Shown here piece by piece: positions 23,418 to 23,486 of a stretch of 23,486 nucleotides of DNA; positions within the stretch are counted from its first letter, which is position 1; each line of letters opens with the position of its first letter. The position numbers were made by a program, and so were the translations under genes. Origin of the DNA: JBELHO01 sp042091375 (GTDB lineage Bacteria > Pseudomonadota > Gammaproteobacteria > Enterobacterales > Alteromonadaceae). The stretch lies in the NCBI GenBank assembly GCA_042091375.1, contig JBELHO010000051.1, positions 1-23,486 of the forward strand, in the 5' to 3' direction. Below the pieces are notes generated by a model. It saw nothing but the letters and a program-made list of their open reading frames with translations. It did not search any database and had not been told where the DNA came from.

Positions 23418-23486
23418 TTAGTCCATGATTTTTGATACAACACCAGCACCTACAGTACGACCACCTTCACGGATAGCGAAGCGTAA
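23418..23486 (-). CDS. tuf: elongation factor Tu, C-terminal end (partial)
   Basis: The last 22 codons and stop run off the right edge: LRFAIREGGRTVGAGVVSK followed by IMD. This is the highly conserved C-terminus of EF-Tu, the GTPase that brings aminoacyl-tRNA to the ribosome. It ends in IMD, where many gammaproteobacteria have a variant such as VLG or IIE. The terminator follows at once with no secE behind it, suggesting the end of an str-type operon (fusA-tufA) rather than the tufB-secE arrangement; that is inference. Confidence 0.95.
   Translation of the reverse strand, partial: LRFAIREGGRTVGAGVVSKIMD

Overview
The window looks like chromosome of a marine gammaproteobacterium of the Alteromonadales, probably Colwelliaceae-like (Colwellia/Thalassotalea). 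This is inferred from the low-GC coding style, the prmA-dusB-fis-purH/purD neighbourhood, a 95-residue Fis with a typical gammaproteobacterial C-terminus, and an orphan PrsT-type TPR lipoprotein. No phage, IS element, CRISPR array or tRNA gene was found.

Layout. Positions 1-1100 hold a leftward promoter of stable-RNA type (it would fire off the left edge) and a gene for an exported protein made of twelve consecutive 15-residue repeats. Positions 1100-7700 are a leftward housekeeping block: prmA, dusB, fis, purH, an exported methyltransferase-like protein and purD. At 7.9-8.9 kb is a rightward siroheme-synthase-like gene with a degenerate, shortened C-terminal methyltransferase domain. At 9.1-11.8 kb a large TPR lipoprotein of the PrsT type runs leftward.

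Positions 12-21.5 kb form an iron-related region. A Fur box and promoter, a 95-nt nested hairpin and a second Fur box precede an outer-membrane beta-barrel gene. Then come a Tat-exported FMN-binding protein, an ApbE flavin transferase with no signal peptide, a four-helix membrane protein with paired histidines, and a TonB-dependent receptor. A ferric-iron ABC transporter (fbpC, fbpB, fbpA) converges on the receptor gene and has its own Fur box upstream of fbpA. The genes suggest a path: receptor uptake across the outer membrane, reduction or release in the periplasm by a flavoprotein fed by a membrane cytochrome, and import by FbpABC. The electron-transfer part is inference.

Positions 21.9-23.05 kb hold a 38-bp tandem repeat that creates three stacked promoter-like elements, then a PadR-type regulator and a small membrane protein that resembles the prefix domain of PadR-linked ABC permeases without the permease. 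The right edge carries the last 22 codons of tuf (EF-Tu), running leftward, with a strong terminator.
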